DNA of 36,226 nucleotides from positions 1 to 36,226 of the forward strand of contig JBJXHC010000123.1 in assembly GCA_046160825.1 (NCBI GenBank), in the 5' to 3' direction. The stretch comes from JBJXHC01 sp046160825 (GTDB lineage Bacteria; Bacteroidota; Ignavibacteria; UBA10030; UBA6906). The notes beneath the pieces were generated by a model. It was not told where the DNA came from. It saw only the letters and a program-made list of their open reading frames with translations, and ran no database searches. Within the stretch, counting starts at the first letter, position 1. The number at the start of each line of letters is the position of its first letter. A program made the position numbers and the translations under genes. Shown here in pieces: positions 34,266 through 36,226 of this stretch.

Positions 34266-34285
34266 GTGGAGTGAGTTCACTCCAC
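34266..34285. repeat. Perfect 20-bp palindrome in the DUF6265 leader
   Basis: GTGGAGTGA (34266-34274) and TCACTCCAC (34277-34285) flank a central GT. It lies 22 bp before the start codon on the minus strand. It could act in the leader as a hairpin or be one more REP-like unit. Confidence 0.85.
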
Positions 34286-34329
34286 GATACGACAAAGAAT
34301 GCTGATGACAATTGTATAAATCCGACGAT

Positions 34330-35139
34330 CTATGTAATGAACAGCTCCGCCATTGGATGTGACGCACCGAAGAACGTTGAAGGCGTGATGCCTGCAAACT
34401 CCCGGAATTCGCGAATGAAATGTGACTGATCATAGTATCCGGCGGCGTAGGTCAGTTGCGTAAGGTTCACGATGCCGTGTTGTCTCTGCAGTGCAAGTGC
34501 GTGCTGGAACCGGGCGAGCTTACTGAAACGCTTTGGGGAAATACCGATGGAGGCGCTAAATCTCCGTTCGAGATCACGCCAGTGAAATCCGGTTTCTGCC
34601 GAGAGTTGTTCAATCGGTAGTGATCCGTGCGTTGCAATGATGCGCTCTACTGCTGTTTGAATGGGATGACTGACATGAGCCGTTCCGCCGAGTCTTTCCA
34701 GCAGGAGCTGTTCCACGATTGCAATACGGACAGCGGCTGAAGGTGCAGTGATGATTCGATCTTCTAATTCTCGCCCTTTTGATCCCCACAACGTCGCCAC
34801 ATCCACATATGCACCGACAAACTCGCTCAAGGGTGCAGGGAGAAACGGCTGCATTCCACCGGGTCTGAAGCGGATTGCAAAAACGCCGATTGTCCTTCCC
34901 GGCTGCAGCAATGTATGCTGCGCAATCTGACCAACAATAAAACTGCGCGGCTGCTTTTCCGTGTTGCCATGTTCATCAATACGCGTGAATAAACTCCCGG
35001 TGTGGAAAATCAGCTCGACGCAACCATCGGGAAGAACGCGCTCCTGCGTGCGCGGGTTACCCGCCGCGTCATCAAGCGTCCAGTAGCACTTGATGAATTC
35101 AGAAAATGGGGATCGTGGGGAGATTTCCTGGTAATTCAT
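34330..35139 (-). CDS. AraC-family transcriptional regulator with DUF6597-like N-terminal domain
   Basis: This 269-residue regulator has an N-terminal sensory domain (residues about 1-140) with SPFSEFIKCYWTLDD and ERVLPDGCVELIFHTG, the signature of the DUF6597 sensory module found in front of AraC HTHs. The C-terminal two-HTH DNA-binding domain (about 165-262) contains 'L-S-A-E-T-G-F-H-W-R-D-L-E-R-R-F', ISPKRFSKLARFQHAL and GYYDQSHFIREFREFAGITP. The start ATG at 35139 overlaps the stop of the DUF559 gene by four bases (ATGA), so the two are translationally coupled. The ligand and targets are not known; the DUF6265 gene downstream is the nearest candidate. Confidence 0.9.
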   Translation of the reverse strand: MNYQEISPRSPFSEFIKCYWTLDDAAGNPRTQERVLPDGCVELIFHTGSLFTRIDEHGNTEKQPRSFIVGQIAQHTLLQPGRTIGVFAIRFRPGGMQPFLPAPLSEFVGAYVDVATLWGSKGRELEDRIITAPSAAVRIAIVEQLLLERLGGTAHVSHPIQTAVERIIATHGSLPIEQLSAETGFHWRDLERRFSASIGISPKRFSKLARFQHALALQRQHGIVNLTQLTYAAGYYDQSHFIREFREFAGITPSTFFGASHPMAELFIT

Positions 35140-35516
35140 TGTTGGTGAGTTATCTGACGTTCGATAATGTCGTTTCGGATTGCAGCGATGACGTTCCCGG
35201 TTTGATATTCGACTTCGTCGTTTCTGAACCGCAGGAACCGGATGCCGAACCGCTCTAGATACGTCTGCCGCTCCAGATCGTTTCGTTGAGCACTTGTCGA
35301 TTCATGACTCTTGCCATCTACCTCAATAGCGAGCTTGAGTTCCGGGCAGTAGAAATCAAGAACATACGCGCCCACACTGTACTGTCTGCGGAACTTAACC
35401 CCCAATATTTGTCGCCGCCTCAGATGTGACCAGAGAAAATCTTCGTGTTCGGTCGCATGATAGCGGAGAAATTGGCGCTTTGTTTTCTCTATGGTTTTGT
35501 TGTAATGAAGTGTCAT
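35136..35516 (-). CDS. DUF559/Vsr-like endonuclease-fold protein
   Basis: The protein has 126 residues from the ATG at 35516; the TTG at 35543 would add nine residues and is not needed. It is a small PD-(D/E)XK-like domain of the DUF559 family, related to Vsr. Visible are LWSHLRRRQILGVKFRRQ, then Asp54 in VLDFYCPELKLAIEVDG, with Glu65 and Asp67, and His71 in KSHE. GIRFLRFRNDEV is the last core strand. These conserved acidic residues suggest a metal-dependent nuclease; activity has not been inferred from anything else. It overlaps the AraC gene by four bases. A strong palindrome at 35544-35566 sits just upstream, a position often occupied by REP-like repeats beside DUF559 genes, in my recollection. 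Confidence 0.88.
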   Translation of the reverse strand: MTLHYNKTIEKTKRQFLRYHATEHEDFLWSHLRRRQILGVKFRRQYSVGAYVLDFYCPELKLAIEVDGKSHESTSAQRNDLERQTYLERFGIRFLRFRNDEVEYQTGNVIAAIRNDIIERQITHQQ

Positions 35517-35543
35517 CCTGTTTTCCCATGCAACCCCACCCAA

Positions 35544-35566
35544 CCCTCCCCTTAGTAAGGGGAGGG
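35544..35566. repeat. REP-like palindrome upstream of the DUF559 gene
   Basis: CCCTCCCCTTA (35544-35554) and TAAGGGGAGGG (35556-35566) are exact reverse complements around one base. The flank repeats a related CGAGGGAGGGGTCGGGTG word. The 28-bp gap to the DUF559 start places it in the gene's leader or promoter region. Confidence 0.9.
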
Positions 35567-35680
35567 CGAGGGAGGGGTCGGGTGAACACGGGCAAGGCTC
35601 GTCCTCACATCTTTACACGTCCGCCACATTCCTCTTCCGTTGTCTTGCGCTCTTCATGCTTGCGATTTTGGCTTGTGTTT

Positions 35681-36226
35681 TTACTTAATGTCACTGGCAT
35701 CACCTTTTGGCATGAAGGAGTATTTATTGAACAGGTATTCGGCGCAAACGTCGGTGTGTCTTTGAATTCCAAAGATGTCAACGTATTCGATTCTACCCCA
35801 AAGATAGATTTCAGCGCGATTGGTTTGGAGTTTTCTCAACATCAATTGCACGTCCTCGACTGGTATACCGGCTCTAATTTCTTGATTTGGCGTGATGGGC
35901 TGGGTATGAGTTTCGAGCTTGGGGAGGGTGTTGATGTCTATCCCATTCAGGCATGGGCACTTTTCGAGGGCTTGCGCTCGCATATTGGTTCTAAATTTTC
36001 TCGCTGGTGTTTGACCAAAGTTCTTTATCACGAGAACCGCAAGGGTGTCCCCATTGATTGGGAAATTCGGGGAGTTTGCAAACTCGGAAATAGCTACGTA
36101 AGCTCGGTTCAGATTGATGAAAGTTTGGTTGGCCAAAGAGTCTTGATGGAAAGAATGTTCCAGTTGGACTTTTTGGAGTCCGACTTGTGTTTGGGTTTCG
36201 GTCAACAAACACCACGCTACAACTAT
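35681..36226 (-). CDS. Membrane-anchored protein of unknown function, N-terminus outside the window
   Basis: The frame is open to the right edge, and the residues before the internal TTG at 36208 read IVVAWCLLTETQ, the end of a hydrophobic helix. The true start is therefore beyond the window. The visible C-terminal 180 or so residues follow the helix with a polar, possibly coiled segment (QTQVGLQKVQLEHSFHQDS) and then a beta-rich domain with LAVLVIKNFGQTPARKFRT and EIYLWGRIEYVDIFG. That 'V-x-N-F-G-x-T-P-A' pattern occurs in many small bacterial membrane-anchored proteins of unknown function, where a TM helix and coil precede a sandwich domain. I cannot assign a function. Confidence 0.7.
   Translation of the reverse strand: MVVAWCLLTETQTQVGLQKVQLEHSFHQDSLANQTFINLNRAYVAISEFANSPNFPINGDTLAVLVIKNFGQTPARKFRTNMRAQALEKCPCLNGIDINTLPKLETHTQPITPNQEIRAGIPVEDVQLMLRKLQTNRAEIYLWGRIEYVDIFGIQRHTDVCAEYLFNKYSFMPKGDASDIK

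Overview
This window looks like chromosomal DNA of a Gram-negative member of the Bacteroidota/Chlorobiota (FCB) group, probably an Ignavibacteria- or Kapabacteria-like lineage. The main evidence is three large secreted proteins ending in type IX secretion (T9SS) sorting domains of the 'QNYPNPFNP...GVYxYRL...MxLxR' type. Supporting evidence is a DUF5686 outer-membrane barrel protein with a carboxypeptidase-like N-terminal domain, a two-propeller (Reg_prop/Y_Y_Y) sensor kinase and a tricorn-type S41 protease. The lineage assignment is inference; no rRNA or other phylogenetic marker is present apart from typA.

Layout. 1-326: the edge of an IS3-like insertion sequence (first 21 codons of a transposase OrfA, reading out of the window), then a 10-unit heptamer tandem repeat. 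327-3567 (minus): short-chain dehydrogenase, metallo-beta-lactamase-fold hydrolase and HI0933/YhiN-type flavoprotein, closely spaced and probably co-transcribed. 3777-10309 (plus): TPR protein, GT87-like membrane glycosyltransferase, typA/bipA and alpha-glucan phosphorylase; each of the first three is followed by a good intrinsic terminator. 10310-12116: an accessory island carrying several perfect palindromes and one gene, an EVE-domain plus NucS-like nuclease fusion whose start and stop are tightly framed by 18-bp inverted repeats (17/18 identical). 12117-27315: a surface and secretion block. It contains the DUF5686 barrel protein, a convergent T9SS cargo with Ig-like and LamG-like domains, a 13-Asp-box T9SS cargo, a LuxR-type response regulator, its two-propeller histidine kinase, and a third, divergently transcribed Asp-box T9SS cargo. 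27328-33482 (minus): PhoD-like phosphatase, tricorn-like S41 protease and a DAO-family FAD oxidoreductase. 33483-36226: REP-like palindromes, a small exported DUF6265 protein, an AraC regulator translationally coupled to a DUF559 nuclease, another REP-like palindrome, and a truncated membrane-anchored protein leaving the window.

How the genes may work together. The kinase and response regulator are 42 bp apart. They are followed on the same strand by two T9SS cargo genes, and a third cargo gene diverges from the kinase. A near-perfect 20-bp palindrome lies just upstream of the first cargo gene and is a plausible operator for the neighbouring regulator. I infer a sensor-regulator-cargo locus in which a propeller sensor controls secretion of propeller and Ig-like surface proteins. 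The phosphatase, the protease and the DUF6265 protein also carry signal peptides, so much of this block concerns the envelope or the outside of the cell. The most unusual parts of the window are the framed EVE-NucS nuclease cassette and the density of palindromic repeats in the gaps.
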